From the NCBI GenBank assembly GCA_958296055.1, contig CATQHS010000001.1:2638277-2702276 (forward strand): a stretch of 64,000 nt of DNA, in the 5' to 3' direction. A model generated the notes under the pieces. That model saw only the letters and a list, made by a program, of their open reading frames with translations. It did not search any database and had not been told where the DNA came from. This document shows, piece after piece, positions 34,282-43,799 of the stretch (position 1 is its first letter; each line of letters starts with the position of its first letter). Source of the DNA: an uncultured Acidimicrobiales bacterium (GTDB taxonomy: Bacteria > Actinomycetota > Acidimicrobiia > Acidimicrobiales > Aldehydirespiratoraceae). The translations under genes and the position numbers were made by a program.

Positions 34282-36132
34282 ATGGGGGAGTTGGCCGCGG
34301 TGAGCGTCCGCCCCGACGTGGTGGCCATCGACCGGGCCTTCACCTACGCCGTTCCCGAGGCCTGGCACGCCGACGGCCGGGCCGGCCGACTGGAGGCAGG
34401 GTCGATGGTGCGGATCGACTTCGGCGGCCGCCGGGTCGGCGGCTGGGTGACCGAGATGGGGATCGCACCGCCGGACGGAATGGAACTGCGGCCGCTGGCC
34501 CGGCTACGCGGGCTCGGCCCCCCGCCTGATCTGATGGACTTGGCCCGATGGGCGGCTTGGCGCTGGGCCGGTTCGGAGGTGACGTTCCTGCGGCTGGCAT
34601 CGCCGCCCCGGCCGGTGGCCGGCACGGTGTCGGGCCGGTCCGCTCGAGGCGAGGGGCGGCTCGGGGCGGGGCTGGACACCGACGCTCTTGCCGGGTTCCG
34701 GGCGGGGCTGGGCCCGGGCGACGCGGCCGTGTTCGACGCCGTGTCCGTTGCTCTGTCCGGCTCGGCGGTATCGGCTCCGTCTTCGGAAGGGCGGAGACCG
34801 GGGGTCTCGGTCCTGCGGCTGCCGCCGCCCCAGGACCCGGTGCCGGTGGCGCTGGCCGCGGCCGGTCGGGGCGACGCCCTGGTGATCGTCCCCGAGGCGG
34901 CCTCGGCCCGGCGAGTGGCCCGGGCTCTGCGCCGGGCCGGGGTCCGGGTGGCGATCGCCCCCGACGACTGGGCCTCCTCGGCCGGGGGCGGCTGCACGGT
35001 GGTGGGGTCTAGGGCCGCGGCCTGGATGCCAATGCCGAACCTGGCCGCGGTGGCAGTGCTCGACGAGCACGACGAGACCCTCAAGTCCTCCGCCGCGCCG
35101 GCCTGGAACGCCCGGGATGTGGCGCTGGAGCGGGCCCAGCGTGCTGGATGCCCGGCGGTGCTCACCTCGCCGGTGCCTTCTCTGGAGGCGCTGCGGGCCG
35201 GGAAGCTGCTGAGCCCCGACCGGGACTCGGAGCGGGAGGGCTGGCCGGTGGTGGAGGTGATCGACCGCCGCGACGACGACCCGGTCAAAGGTGGGCTATT
35301 CGCCGAGGCCCTGCCGTCCCGGCTGCCCGCCGCCGGGCCGGTGGTCTGCGTGCTCAACCGCACCGGCCGGTCCCGGCTGCTGGCCTGCCGCGCCTGCGGC
35401 GAGCTGGTCCGCACCGGCGACGGCCGGGCGGCCATGATGATCGAGGAGGGGGTGCTGGTTGCCGCCGGCGGCGGCGAGGAGCGCCCGGCAGTGTGCCTGG
35501 GGTGCGGGTCGACGGTGCTGCGCAACCTGAGAGCCGGAGTGGCCCGGGCCCGCGAAGAACTGGAGGCGCTGCTGGGCGAGCCGGTCGCCGAGGTGACGGC
35601 CGCCACCCCGGCCGGCGACCCCGGATCGGGGGCCCGGGTGGTGATCGGCACCGATGCCGTCCTTCACCGGGTGAGCGCGGCCGCGGCCGTGGTCTTCCTG
35701 GACTTCGACCAGGAGCTGCTGTCCCCCCGTCAGCGGGCCTACGAGCAGGCTCTGGTCCTTCTGGCCCGGGCCGCCCGGGTGCTGGGGGGCCGGTCGGGCC
35801 GGGGCCGCCTCATCGTCCAGACCCGCCAGCCCGACCACATCGTGCTGGCCGCGGCCCGCCAGGCTGACCCGTCCGTGGTGGCCGTGGCCGAGCGCGACCG
35901 CCGGCGGCTTCTGGGCATCCCCCCCTATGGGGCCCAGGCCGCGGTCACCGGGGCCGGTGCCGAAGCCCTGATCGCCGCCCTTGATCCCGGTGCCGCCGTC
36001 GAGGTGAGGGGACCGAGCCGAGGCCGCTACCTGCTGCGGGCCCCCGAGCTGGTGCCTCTGCTGAATACCCTGGCCGCCGCCGGCCGCCCCACCGCCCGGG
36101 TGCGCATCGAAGTCGACCCCCTCCGAGTTTGA
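34282..36132 (+). CDS. priA: PriA-like primosomal protein, helicase-inactive form
   Basis: This 616-residue protein keeps the 3'-OH DNA-binding N-terminus (DRAFTYAVPE, FGGRRVGGWV). In the motor region it has Walker B DEHD but no Walker A Gly-Lys-Thr/Ser; the expected site is a bland Ala/Gly stretch. Only four zinc Cys remain (CRAC and CLGC) instead of eight. This matches the reduced PriA of actinobacteria, so it probably acts as a fork-recognition scaffold without helicase activity. ATG 34282. Its 90-nt upstream gap holds no clear -10 element. Confidence 0.88.
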   Translation: MGELAAVSVRPDVVAIDRAFTYAVPEAWHADGRAGRLEAGSMVRIDFGGRRVGGWVTEMGIAPPDGMELRPLARLRGLGPPPDLMDLARWAAWRWAGSEVTFLRLASPPRPVAGTVSGRSARGEGRLGAGLDTDALAGFRAGLGPGDAAVFDAVSVALSGSAVSAPSSEGRRPGVSVLRLPPPQDPVPVALAAAGRGDALVIVPEAASARRVARALRRAGVRVAIAPDDWASSAGGGCTVVGSRAAAWMPMPNLAAVAVLDEHDETLKSSAAPAWNARDVALERAQRAGCPAVLTSPVPSLEALRAGKLLSPDRDSEREGWPVVEVIDRRDDDPVKGGLFAEALPSRLPAAGPVVCVLNRTGRSRLLACRACGELVRTGDGRAAMMIEEGVLVAAGGGEERPAVCLGCGSTVLRNLRAGVARAREELEALLGEPVAEVTAATPAGDPGSGARVVIGTDAVLHRVSAAAAVVFLDFDQELLSPRQRAYEQALVLLARAARVLGGRSGRGRLIVQTRQPDHIVLAAARQADPSVVAVAERDRRRLLGIPPYGAQAAVTGAGAEALIAALDPGAAVEVRGPSRGRYLLRAPELVPLLNTLAAAGRPTARVRIEVDPLRV

Positions 36133-36211
36133 CCCGTTTCCCTGATGTCGTCAGGAAGCAGAACTCGGTAGCGCGGTGAGTAGGGCTTCGGGGCCGGTCG
36201 GGCCGGGCCGG

Positions 36212-36217
36212 TAGCCT
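36212..36217 (+). promoter_or_regulatory. -10-like hexamer TAGCCT for def
   Basis: The hexamer ends 6 nt before GTG 36224, the leaderless layout. Confidence 0.45.
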
Positions 36218-36223
36218 TTCGTT

Positions 36224-36763
36224 GTGGCCCTTTACGACATCCGCGTCATCGGCGACCCGGTGCTCAAGAAGCGGGCCAGGGCCGTCGAGGAGGTCGACTC
36301 GGCGCTGGTGCGCCTGGCCCGGGGAATGGTCGAGACGATGTACGGGGCTTCCGGGATCGGCCTGGCCGCGCCCCAGGTCGGGGTGGGCAAGCGGCTGTTC
36401 GTGTGGGACGTCGGCGCCGGGCCCCGGATCATCGTCAATCCCGAGATCGTCGAGTCCGACGGCGAGTGGACCTTCGAGGAGGGGTGCCTGTCCATACCCG
36501 GGCTGGCCTGGGATGTGGTGCGGCCCAAGCAGGTGCACGTGGTCGGCCGCGACCTCGATGGCAACGAGATGTCGATAGAGGCCGACGAACTAGAGGCCCG
36601 GCTGTTCCAGCACGAACTGGACCACCTCGACGGCACCCTGCTCATCGAGCATCTCGACGACGACACCCGCAAGGCGGCCCTCCGAGCGCTGCGCCAAAGC
36701 GGCGTCGGGCCGCCGCTAGCCCCGCCGGCCCCGAGCACCGACGGCGGCCTTCGGCTTCCGTGA
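36224..36763 (+). CDS. def: Peptide deformylase
   Basis: This 179-residue metallohydrolase removes N-formyl groups from nascent proteins. All three motifs are present: GIGLAAPQVG, EEGCLSIPG and FQHELDHLDG. GTG 36224. The stop overlaps the fmt GTG, coupling formylation and deformylation genes. Confidence 0.97.
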   Translation: MALYDIRVIGDPVLKKRARAVEEVDSALVRLARGMVETMYGASGIGLAAPQVGVGKRLFVWDVGAGPRIIVNPEIVESDGEWTFEEGCLSIPGLAWDVVRPKQVHVVGRDLDGNEMSIEADELEARLFQHELDHLDGTLLIEHLDDDTRKAALRALRQSGVGPPLAPPAPSTDGGLRLP

Positions 36764-37653
36764 CGGTGACGCCGCCGGCGCAGATCCGGCGGATCGTCTT
36801 TCTGGGGTCGCCCCCGGCCGCCGTGCCTTACCTGCTGGCCCTGCACGAGGCCGGGTACGAGATACCGCTGGTGGTCACCCGGCCCGACCGCCGCCGGGGC
36901 CGGGGCCCCGCCGCCGAGCCCACCCCGGTGGGGAAGGCGGCGGCCCGCCTCGGGCTGCCGGTGGCCCACTGCCTTCGGGAGATAGAGCCCGCGGGCCCGG
37001 ATCTGGTCGTGGTCGTCGCTTACGGGGAGATCATCCCCGCCCGGCTCATCGACCGCCTGGCTTTCATCAACGTCCATTTCTCGCTCCTGCCCCGGTGGCG
37101 GGGCCCGGCCCCGGTGGAGCGGGCCGTCCTGGCCGGCGACTCCGAGACCGGCGTGTGCCTCATGGGACTGGTCCCCGAGGTGGACGCCGGCCCCGTCCAC
37201 CGACGGGCGTCGACGCCCATCGGCCCCGACGAGACGGCCGCTGAACTGCGGGACCGGCTAGTCGTCCTCGGGGTCGATCTGCTCATGGGGGCGCTGGCCG
37301 AGGGGTTCGGCCCGCCCGCCCCCCAGACGGGCCCGGCCACCCATGCCGCCCGGATCGAGCCCGCCGAGCTGCGCATCGACTGGACCGGACCGGCGGAGGC
37401 GATCCATCGGGTGATACGGGCGGGCGGGGCGTGGACGACTATCCGAGGCGGACGGCTGAAGATCCACAAGGCCCGGCGGCTGGCGCCGCGACCCGGCCTC
37501 GGGCCGCCGGGAACCCTCTCGGGAACCGCGGTGGCGGCTGGCGCGGGCGGGATCGAGCTGGTGGCCGTCCAGCCCGAGGGCAAGAAGGCCCTGAGCGCGA
37601 CCGACTGGCTCAACGGCGCCCGGCTCGCCCCCGGCGAGCGGCTGGGGCGGTGA
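36760..37653 (+). CDS. fmt: Methionyl-tRNA formyltransferase
   Basis: This 297-residue enzyme formylates initiator tRNA. Present are RIVFLGSPPAAVPYL at the N-terminus, the catalytic NVHFSLLPRWRGPAPVERA, the Asp in EVDAGPV, and an OB-like C-terminal domain. GTG 36760 overlaps def (GTGA). Two mini-ORFs follow before rsmB. Confidence 0.95.
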   Translation: MTVTPPAQIRRIVFLGSPPAAVPYLLALHEAGYEIPLVVTRPDRRRGRGPAAEPTPVGKAAARLGLPVAHCLREIEPAGPDLVVVVAYGEIIPARLIDRLAFINVHFSLLPRWRGPAPVERAVLAGDSETGVCLMGLVPEVDAGPVHRRASTPIGPDETAAELRDRLVVLGVDLLMGALAEGFGPPAPQTGPATHAARIEPAELRIDWTGPAEAIHRVIRAGGAWTTIRGGRLKIHKARRLAPRPGLGPPGTLSGTAVAAGAGGIELVAVQPEGKKALSATDWLNGARLAPGERLGR

Positions 37654-37721
37654 AACCGGAGCGATGGGCCTGGAGCGATGGGGCTATGGGCTGGGGCCGG
37701 ATCGGGAGACGGCTACCGTGA
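37650..37721 (+). other. Bridging mini-ORF 1, fmt to rsmB
   Basis: GTG 37650 overlaps the fmt stop. It encodes a 23-residue peptide beginning MKPERWAWSDG, and its TGA overlaps GTG 37718. Confidence 0.35.
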
Positions 37722-37753
37722 AACCGAGCCCATGGGACCGGCCCGGGCGCTAG
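37718..37753 (+). other. Bridging mini-ORF 2, fmt to rsmB
   Basis: It encodes MKPSPWDRPGR and ends in a TAG 16 nt before rsmB ATG 37770. The shared GTGAAACCG start shows that the two mini-ORFs are copies 68 bp apart. Confidence 0.35.
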
Positions 37754-37769
37754 GAGTTAGATCGAACCC

Positions 37770-38960
37770 ATGACCGGCACGGCCCGATCGGTGGCGCTGT
37801 CGGTGCTGGTCCGCATCGACGCCGAGGGGGCGTACGCCCACTTGGCCCTGCCCCGGGCTCTGGACCGCTCCGGGCTGTCGCGGCGCGACCGGGCCCTGGT
37901 CACCGAGCTGGTCTACGGCGCCACCCGGCGGCGCCGGGCCCTGGACTGGGTGCTGGACCGGTTCCTCACCCGGGACCCGCCCCCGCCGGCCCGGGCCGCG
38001 CTGCGGGTGGGGGCCTACCAGTTGCTGGAGATGGGCATGACCCCCTACGCGGCCGTCTCGGCCTCGGTGGACGCGGCCCCCGACCGATATCGGGGCTTGG
38101 TCAACGCGGTGCTGCGCCGGGTGTCGGAGACGGCCCCCGACTACCGCAACGGCTCGCTGCCGTGGCCCGACGCGGCCACCCGGTTGAGCTACCCGGACTG
38201 GATCGTGGAGACCCTGACCGCGGACTTAGGTGCCGAAGACGCCCTGAAAGCGCTGGAGGCTATGAACGCCCCGGCCCCGGCCCCGGCCCCGGCGACTGGC
38301 GAGGGCGGCGGCACGGAGGGCGGCGGCCATAGCGAAGACGCCCCCAGCGGCTATCGGCCGGATCTCGCTTCGCGGCTGGTGGCGGAGGCGGTGGCCGCGG
38401 GCGCTGGCGACTTGGTGTACGACATGTGCGCCGCCCCGGGCGGGAAGGCGCTGGCTCTGGCCGGCCGGGGCCCGGTCGTCGTGGCCGGTGATCTGCACCG
38501 CAACCGGGCCCGGCTGCTGGTCCGGAACCGCGACGAGGCCGGCGAGCTGCCCGTGTCGGTGCTGGCGGCCGACGGCCGGAACCCGCCCTTCGGGCCGGGC
38601 CGGTTCGACGCGGTGCTGGTGGACGCCCCCTGCAGCGGCCTGGGGTCGCTGCGCCGCCGCGCCGACGCCCGCTGGCGGATCGAGCCCGACGCGGTGGCCC
38701 GCCTGGCCGGGCTGCAACGCGACCTGATCGACGCGGCCGCGGCCCTGCTGCGCCCGGGCGGCTTGCTCGCCTACAGCGTCTGCACCCTCACCGCGGCCGA
38801 GACCGTCGGGGTGGCCGGCCACGCCGCCGGGCGGGGCGACCTCGATCCGGACGAGGCCCCCGAGGCGCCCTGGCGGCCCCACGGAACCGGGGGCATCCTG
38901 TTGCCCGAGCCCGGCCACGACGGCATGGCCCTGTTCCGCTGGCATAAGACCCGAGGCTGA
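37770..38960 (+). CDS. rsmB: 16S rRNA m5C967 methyltransferase
   Basis: This 396-residue protein has an N-terminal NusB-like RNA-binding domain and a SAM-dependent methyltransferase domain. The two catalytic Cys are in DAPCSGLGSLRRR and SVCTLT. An Ala-Pro and Gly-rich insertion at about residues 168-192 separates the domains. The NusB-like half makes NusB a superficially similar alternative, but the methyltransferase motifs are decisive. Confidence 0.94.
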   Translation: MTGTARSVALSVLVRIDAEGAYAHLALPRALDRSGLSRRDRALVTELVYGATRRRRALDWVLDRFLTRDPPPPARAALRVGAYQLLEMGMTPYAAVSASVDAAPDRYRGLVNAVLRRVSETAPDYRNGSLPWPDAATRLSYPDWIVETLTADLGAEDALKALEAMNAPAPAPAPATGEGGGTEGGGHSEDAPSGYRPDLASRLVAEAVAAGAGDLVYDMCAAPGGKALALAGRGPVVVAGDLHRNRARLLVRNRDEAGELPVSVLAADGRNPPFGPGRFDAVLVDAPCSGLGSLRRRADARWRIEPDAVARLAGLQRDLIDAAAALLRPGGLLAYSVCTLTAAETVGVAGHAAGRGDLDPDEAPEAPWRPHGTGGILLPEPGHDGMALFRWHKTRG

Positions 38961-38963
38961 CCC

Positions 38964-39536
38964 ATGACCACGACCCGGCCCGAAACCCCTCCCCACCGAT
39001 CTCACCACTCCAGCCCTCACGGCGGCGCCGCCGGGGCGGCTCCGGCCATGACGGCCAAGGTGCTGACCGTGTCCGACGGGGTGGTGGCCGGCACCCGCTC
39101 CGACGCCAGCGGCGCCGCCCTCGAACAGTGCCTCGAAGCGGCCGGCTGGACGGTGGCGGAGCGGGCGGTGGCCGCCGACGGGACCGAGTCGGTGGCCGCC
39201 GAGCTGCGGCGGCTGGCCGCCGGGTTCAACGGCCTGATCGTGACCACCGGGGGGACCGGGTTCGGCCCCCGCGACCTGACCCCTGAGGGCACCCGGACGG
39301 TCTTGGACCGAGAGGCGCCGGGGCTGGCCGAGGCCATGCGCCTGGTGAACCCGCTGGGGCGGCTGTCCCGGGGGGTGGCCGGCACCTGCGGCCAGGCCCT
39401 GATCCTCAACACGCCGGGCTCGTCGTCGGGCTGCGTCGAGACCCTGGAGGCGGTGATCGACGTGGTGGGCCACGCCGTGCGCCTGCTGGTCGACAACTAC
39501 GACCCCCATCCCCATCCCGGCCCTGCGCCCCGGTAG
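38964..39536 (+). CDS. MogA/MoaB-family molybdopterin protein
   Basis: A 190-residue product from ATG 38964; about 28 residues of His/Ser/Pro-rich extension precede the conserved MTAKVLTVSDG, so ATG 39048 is an alternative start. The family adenylylates molybdopterin. TTGGTGFGPRDLTPE and NTPGSSSGC are signature motifs. It begins 3 bases after rsmB. No other molybdenum cofactor gene is nearby. Confidence 0.9.
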   Translation: MTTTRPETPPHRSHHSSPHGGAAGAAPAMTAKVLTVSDGVVAGTRSDASGAALEQCLEAAGWTVAERAVAADGTESVAAELRRLAAGFNGLIVTTGGTGFGPRDLTPEGTRTVLDREAPGLAEAMRLVNPLGRLSRGVAGTCGQALILNTPGSSSGCVETLEAVIDVVGHAVRLLVDNYDPHPHPGPAPR

Positions 39537-39539
39537 CCT
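39534..39539 (+). promoter_or_regulatory. -10-like hexamer TAGCCT before hisG
   Basis: It overlaps the stop codon of the preceding gene and lies 40 nt before GTG 39580. Confidence 0.3.
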
Positions 39540-39579
39540 CGCCCCCTCAAGCCCGGCGATCAGCGGTTAGGAACCGGTC

Positions 39580-40455
39580 GTGTTGAAGCTCGTTCTGCCC
39601 AAGGGATCGCTCGAACAGGCCACGATGAAACTCTTCGAGGATGCCGATCTGGGGGTGATCCGGTCGTCCTCGGTGGCTTACCGGGCCCGCATCGACGACC
39701 CTCGCATCGACGAGGTCCGGATCTTGCGCCCTCAGGAGATCCCGGTGTACGTGGCCGACGGGCTCTTCGACTTGGGGGTCACCGGCCGCGACTGGATCAC
39801 CGAGACGGCCAGCACAGTGGAGTCGCTGGGCGAGCTGCGCTACTCGAAGGCCACGTCCAACCCGGTGCGGGTGGTGCTGGCCGTCGCCGGAGACTCGCCG
39901 TACCGGTCGACAGCGGATCTGCCCGACGGGGTCCGGGTGTCCACCGAGTACCCCGAGCTGACTCGCCGGTTCTTCGCCGACGCCGGGGTCGAGGCCCGCA
40001 TCTCGGTGAGCTACGGGGCGACCGAGGCCAAGGTGCCCGACATCGTGGACGCGGTGGTCGACCTCACCGAGACCGGCCGGGCCCTGGCCGCGGCCGGGCT
40101 GAGGGTCATCGACACCCTGCTCACCTCCTACACCGAGCTGATCGCCAACCCCGTGTCCTTCGCCGACCCCGACAAAGCCCACGCCATGACCCAGATCCAC
40201 ACGCTGCTGCAGGGGGTGCTGGACGCCCGGGGCAAGGTGCTGGTGAAGGTCAACGTGCCCTCCGGCGCTCTGAACGCGGTGATCGGGATCCTGCCGGCCA
40301 TGAAGTCCCCCACCGTCAACGAGCTGTTCGGGGGGGAGGGCTTCGCGGTGGAGACGGTGGTGCCCCGCCGCGACATCAACGTCTTGATACCGGCCCTGCG
40401 CGATCTGGGGGCCACCGACATAGTGGAGATGCCGATCTCCAAGATCGTGCCCTGA
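39580..40455 (+). CDS. hisG: ATP phosphoribosyltransferase, long form
   Basis: This 291-residue enzyme catalyses the first step of histidine synthesis. Catalytic domains I and II (LPKGSLEQATMKLF, LGVTGRDWI) are followed by the C-terminal ACT-like regulatory domain, so feedback inhibition by histidine is expected and HisZ is not needed. GTG 39580, with AGGAACC upstream. It stands alone without other his genes. Confidence 0.95.
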   Translation: MLKLVLPKGSLEQATMKLFEDADLGVIRSSSVAYRARIDDPRIDEVRILRPQEIPVYVADGLFDLGVTGRDWITETASTVESLGELRYSKATSNPVRVVLAVAGDSPYRSTADLPDGVRVSTEYPELTRRFFADAGVEARISVSYGATEAKVPDIVDAVVDLTETGRALAAAGLRVIDTLLTSYTELIANPVSFADPDKAHAMTQIHTLLQGVLDARGKVLVKVNVPSGALNAVIGILPAMKSPTVNELFGGEGFAVETVVPRRDINVLIPALRDLGATDIVEMPISKIVP

Positions 40456-40462
40456 CCGGGCC

Positions 40463-40510
40463 GGGTTCAGGCCGGGTCGGGCTCCGCCGGCTCTTCGGGT
40501 TCAGGCCGGG
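40463..40510. repeat. 34-bp-spaced direct repeat at the hisG/DUF1844 convergent junction
   Basis: GGGTTCAGGCCGGG occurs at 40463 and 40497. The second copy contains the stop codon of the minus-strand gene, so a stop region was duplicated here too. Confidence 0.7.
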
Positions 40511-40995
40511 GCGCCGGCTTGGGGCTTGCCGTTTGAGTCGGCTTGGTTCTTGAGCTGGACGTAGGCCTTGCGGATCTGGCCGAGGGCGTCGTTCAGCGTC
40601 GCCTCGGCGTCGCCCAGCCTCCCCGCCAGCGCCCCGGTCACGGCCCCCAGGGCGTCGATGGCCACCACCGCCTCGGAGAAGTTCGGAGGCTGTCGGGTCA
40701 GGTGCAGGGCGGCCAGCTCGTAGAGGCCCATGCCGTGGTTGGCCACCACCGCCGCGGCCGGCGCCGACAAGAGCCGCTCCCGGGCCTCGGCCATCTCCCG
40801 GATCATCTGCTCGGCCTGCTCCCGCTCCTCGGGCGACAGGTCGTCGAGGTCGACCCCCGCCTCCGCAGCCGCGGCCGCGGCGGTGCCCGCGCCTTCGCCG
40901 GGGCCGGGCTCGGGGGCTTCGGTCCGGTCGGCGTCCGGGGGCGGAGGGTTGCGGTCGACCGGGATCTCGCCGCCGGGTGTCCAAAGAGTGCTCAT
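40501..40995 (-). CDS. DUF1844-family protein, 164 aa
   Basis: An acidic Pro/Ala-rich N-terminus of about 60 residues is followed by a helical domain containing VVANHGMGLYELAALHL, EAVVAIDALGAVTGAL and IRKAYVQLKNQ. This is the DUF1844 family, which in actinobacteria commonly sits divergent to infC; function is unknown. ATG 40995 has GAGG upstream. Its promoter region overlaps that of infC. Confidence 0.85.
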   Translation of the reverse strand: MSTLWTPGGEIPVDRNPPPPDADRTEAPEPGPGEGAGTAAAAAAEAGVDLDDLSPEEREQAEQMIREMAEARERLLSAPAAAVVANHGMGLYELAALHLTRQPPNFSEAVVAIDALGAVTGALAGRLGDAEATLNDALGQIRKAYVQLKNQADSNGKPQAGAPA

Positions 40996-41020
40996 TGTGC
41001 CTCTCAATGCCTCACGGAGT

Positions 41021-41046
41021 TTGAATGCAGGACCGGCTGGTACCCT
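41021..41046 (+). promoter_or_regulatory. Candidate infC promoter
   Basis: TTGAAT (41021) and TACCCT (41041) are spaced only 14 bp. On the other strand TAGGGT overlaps the same bases, so divergent promoters for infC and the DUF1844 gene may share them. It implies a GC-rich infC leader of more than 200 nt with possible stems near 41100-41130. Confidence 0.25.
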
Positions 41047-41239
41047 ACCGGTGACAATCCAACGGGAAGCGGGGCGTCGCCCCCACCCGGCCACCGCTTC
41101 TCGCAAGCGGTGCGTCCGGGTCGACCCGGTAGCCCACCTTCTTGGTGCGGGCCGCGGGCGTCGGCTTTCCGGCGCCCGTACGCTGCCGGTGGAACCCATT
41201 GGCAGGGGTCAAGGCGTTTCCATCGACAACGGAGGTTCC

Positions 41240-41262
41240 GTGCTCACGAGGAGTGAACGGCG

Positions 41263-41266
<4 letters not shown>
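41240..41266 (+). other. Leader mini-ORF overlapping the infC start
   Basis: GTG 41240 follows GGAGG by a few bases and encodes MLTRSERR. Its TAA shares bases with the ATA start of infC (ATAA). It may control translation of infC. Confidence 0.35.
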
Positions 41267-41859
<593 letters not shown>

Positions 41860-41884
41860 CCGGCCCCATTCAGGAGGTCAACCA

Positions 41885-42076
41885 ATGCCCAAGATGAAGA
41901 CGCACAGAGGCGCGGCCAAGCGGTTCCGGCGCACCGGTACCGGCCGGCTCCGGCGCCGCCAGGCCAACAAGAGCCACATCCTCGAAAAGAAGAGCCCCAA
42001 GCGCAAGCGCCAGCTCCGGGGCGGCACCGAAGTGTCGAGCGCCGACCGGGCCCTGGTTCGGGACTTGGGCCTGTGA
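41885..42076 (+). CDS. rpmI: Ribosomal protein L35
   Basis: This basic 63-residue protein of the large subunit has the typical start [19 protein letters not shown] strong AGGAGG precedes ATG 41885. It is in the infC-rpmI-rplT operon. Confidence 0.97.
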   Translation: MPKMKTHRGAAKRFRRTGTGRLRRRQANKSHILEKKSPKRKRQLRGGTEVSSADRALVRDLGL

Positions 42077-42112
42077 GTCCGGGCCGGGGCCGGATCACGA
42101 AGGAGACGAACG

Positions 42113-42595
42113 ATGGCGAGAGTGAAGAGGTCGGTCCATTCCCGGAAGCGGCGCCGGGTGGTGCTGGAGCGGGCCAAGGGCTACTACGGCAACAAGTCCC
42201 GCTCGTGGCGGTCGGCCAACGAGCAGCTCATGCACTCGGGCAACTACGCCTTCCGGGACCGCCGGGCCCGCAAGGGCCAGTTCCGCAAGCTGTGGATCCA
42301 GCGGATCAACGCCGCCTGCCGCCAGAACGGCACCACTTATAGCCGGTTCATCGCCGGCCTGAAGGCGTCGGGTATGGAGGTGGACCGCAAGATCCTGGCC
42401 GAGTTGGCCGTAAACGACCCCGCCGCTTTCTCCGCCTTGGTCCGCAAGGCCGCCGCCGGCGGGTCGGGGGCCGCCGAGGCGCAGGCCGGTGGGGCTGATG
42501 CCGCCGGGTCTGAGACAGATGTCGAGCCCGTTGCCGAAGTCAGCGGGGCCGATGTTGAGCCCGTTGCCGAAGTCAGCGGGGTGAAGGCGAGCTGA
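42113..42595 (+). CDS. rplT: Ribosomal protein L20 with acidic C-terminal extension
   Basis: The first 120 residues are a standard L20 ([34 protein letters not shown]). The remaining 40 are an acidic, Ala/Gly-rich tail not found in typical L20, which is about 118-125 residues long. The tail ends in two exact in-frame copies of [16 protein letters not shown] precedes ATG 42113. Confidence 0.95.
   Translation: MARVKRSVHSRKRRRVVLERAKGYYGNKSRSWRSANEQLMHSGNYAFRDRRARKGQFRKLWIQRINAACRQNGTTYSRFIAGLKASGMEVDRKILAELAVNDPAAFSALVRKAAAGGSGAAEAQAGGADAAGSETDVEPVAEVSGADVEPVAEVSGVKAS
42518..42583 (+). repeat. 33-bp tandem repeat in the rplT tail
   Basis: Copies at 42518-42550 and 42551-42583 differ at very few bases, and each encodes 11 residues. 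Confidence 0.9.
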
Positions 42596-42648
42596 GCGGG
42601 GCGGCCGCCTGGGGTTCCCGGCCCGCGCTGGGAGCCCGCAACCGGCGG

Positions 42649-43437
42649 GTGGCCGAACTGCGCCGCCTGATCGCCGGGCTCGGCCCCCGGTCGGCTGCGG
42701 TGGTGCTGGAGGGGCCGAGGACTGTGGGTGAGGCCCTTGACGCCGGGCTGCGGCTCCGCACGGTGGCCGTCCCGGAGTCGAAGGCCGCGGCGGAGGCCGT
42801 TGTCGGGGTGTGCGAGCGGTTGGGCCCGGACCCCGACGTGCTGGTGGTGGCCGATCACGTCTTCGACCGGCTGGCCCCCTCGGTGACTCCTCAGCCGATG
42901 CTGGCCGTGGCCGACCGCCCGGTGGCGGAGATCCCGTCCGCCGTCGGCCCCGACGACTTAGTGCTGGTGCTGATAGGGGTGGCCGATCCCGGCAACGCGG
43001 GCACCATCATCAGGGTGGCCGACGCTTTCGGGGCCGCCGCGGTGGTGACGGCGGGGGGCACCGATCCATGGAGCCCCAAGGCGGTGCGGGCCTCGGCCGG
43101 GTCGGTCCTGCGGGTCCCGGTCGTGACCGGAATCGACGCCGGCGAGGCCCTGTCTGCGCTCCGACGGGCCGGGGCCCGGATCGTGGCTGCCGATGTCGGC
43201 GCTGACTGCCGCCACGACTCGGGCCCCCTGGCCGGGGGCGGCGTGGCGGTGGTGCTGGGATCGGAGCCCCGCGGCTTGGACCGCGCCGCCCTCGACGGCC
43301 TGATCGACGACTGGGTCCGCATCGACATGGTTGGCCGGGCCGAGTCGCTCAACGTGGCCATGGCCGCCACTCTGCTGGCCTACCAAGCCCGAGTTCGGCA
43401 TCTTGAGCACGGGGCGTCCAACGAGTCTGGTGCCTGA
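42649..43437 (+). CDS. SpoU/TrmH-family RNA 2'-O-methyltransferase
   Basis: This 262-residue protein has an N-terminal RNA-binding domain and the knotted methyltransferase domain (VADPGNAGTIIRVADAFG, VVLGSEPRGL, ESLNVAMAATLLAYQ). The start is uncertain: conserved-looking residues (ARNRR) lie upstream of GTG 42649 in the same frame, but only CTG 42592 offers a start there. The position after rplT and before pheS is usual. The target, 23S rRNA or tRNA, cannot be told from sequence. Confidence 0.88.
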   Translation: MAELRRLIAGLGPRSAAVVLEGPRTVGEALDAGLRLRTVAVPESKAAAEAVVGVCERLGPDPDVLVVADHVFDRLAPSVTPQPMLAVADRPVAEIPSAVGPDDLVLVLIGVADPGNAGTIIRVADAFGAAAVVTAGGTDPWSPKAVRASAGSVLRVPVVTGIDAGEALSALRRAGARIVAADVGADCRHDSGPLAGGGVAVVLGSEPRGLDRAALDGLIDDWVRIDMVGRAESLNVAMAATLLAYQARVRHLEHGASNESGA

Positions 43438-43456
43438 GTCTGACGAGCCCGGTGTC

Positions 43457-43799
43457 TAGCCTGTGCCGGATGACTGGGGCTGGGGAGCTGATCGAAGAGT
43501 TGGAGCAGGCTGCTGGTCGCCGAGGGGCGGCTGGCCGCCGGGCCGCACCTTCCGGGCCGACACCGCCGATGCCACCCACCTGCCCGCCTTCAGCTCCCGC
43601 CCCGACGGGTCCTGGCTGGAGCTGGGGGCTGCGGGATGGTCCACCCCCAGGTGCTGAGCAACTGCGGGATCGACCTCGAGTGGTGGCAGGGCTTCGTTTT
43701 CGGGTTCGGCATCGACCGGCTGGCGGTGATGCGCTACGGGCTCGACGACATCCGCGAACTCGTCAATAACAACGTCCGGTTGCTCCGGCAGTTCTGATG
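43457..43799 (+). pseudogene. pheS: pheS remnant with two internal deletions
   Basis: From the TAGCCT promoter hexamer and ATG 43470 it copies the first 25 or so codons of pheS. It then jumps to the segment around [17 protein letters not shown], and jumps again to the C-terminal part from [10 protein letters not shown] to the same stop and TGATGC. Frames are disrupted, so it cannot be active. The intact gene lies at 47229. Confidence 0.88.
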
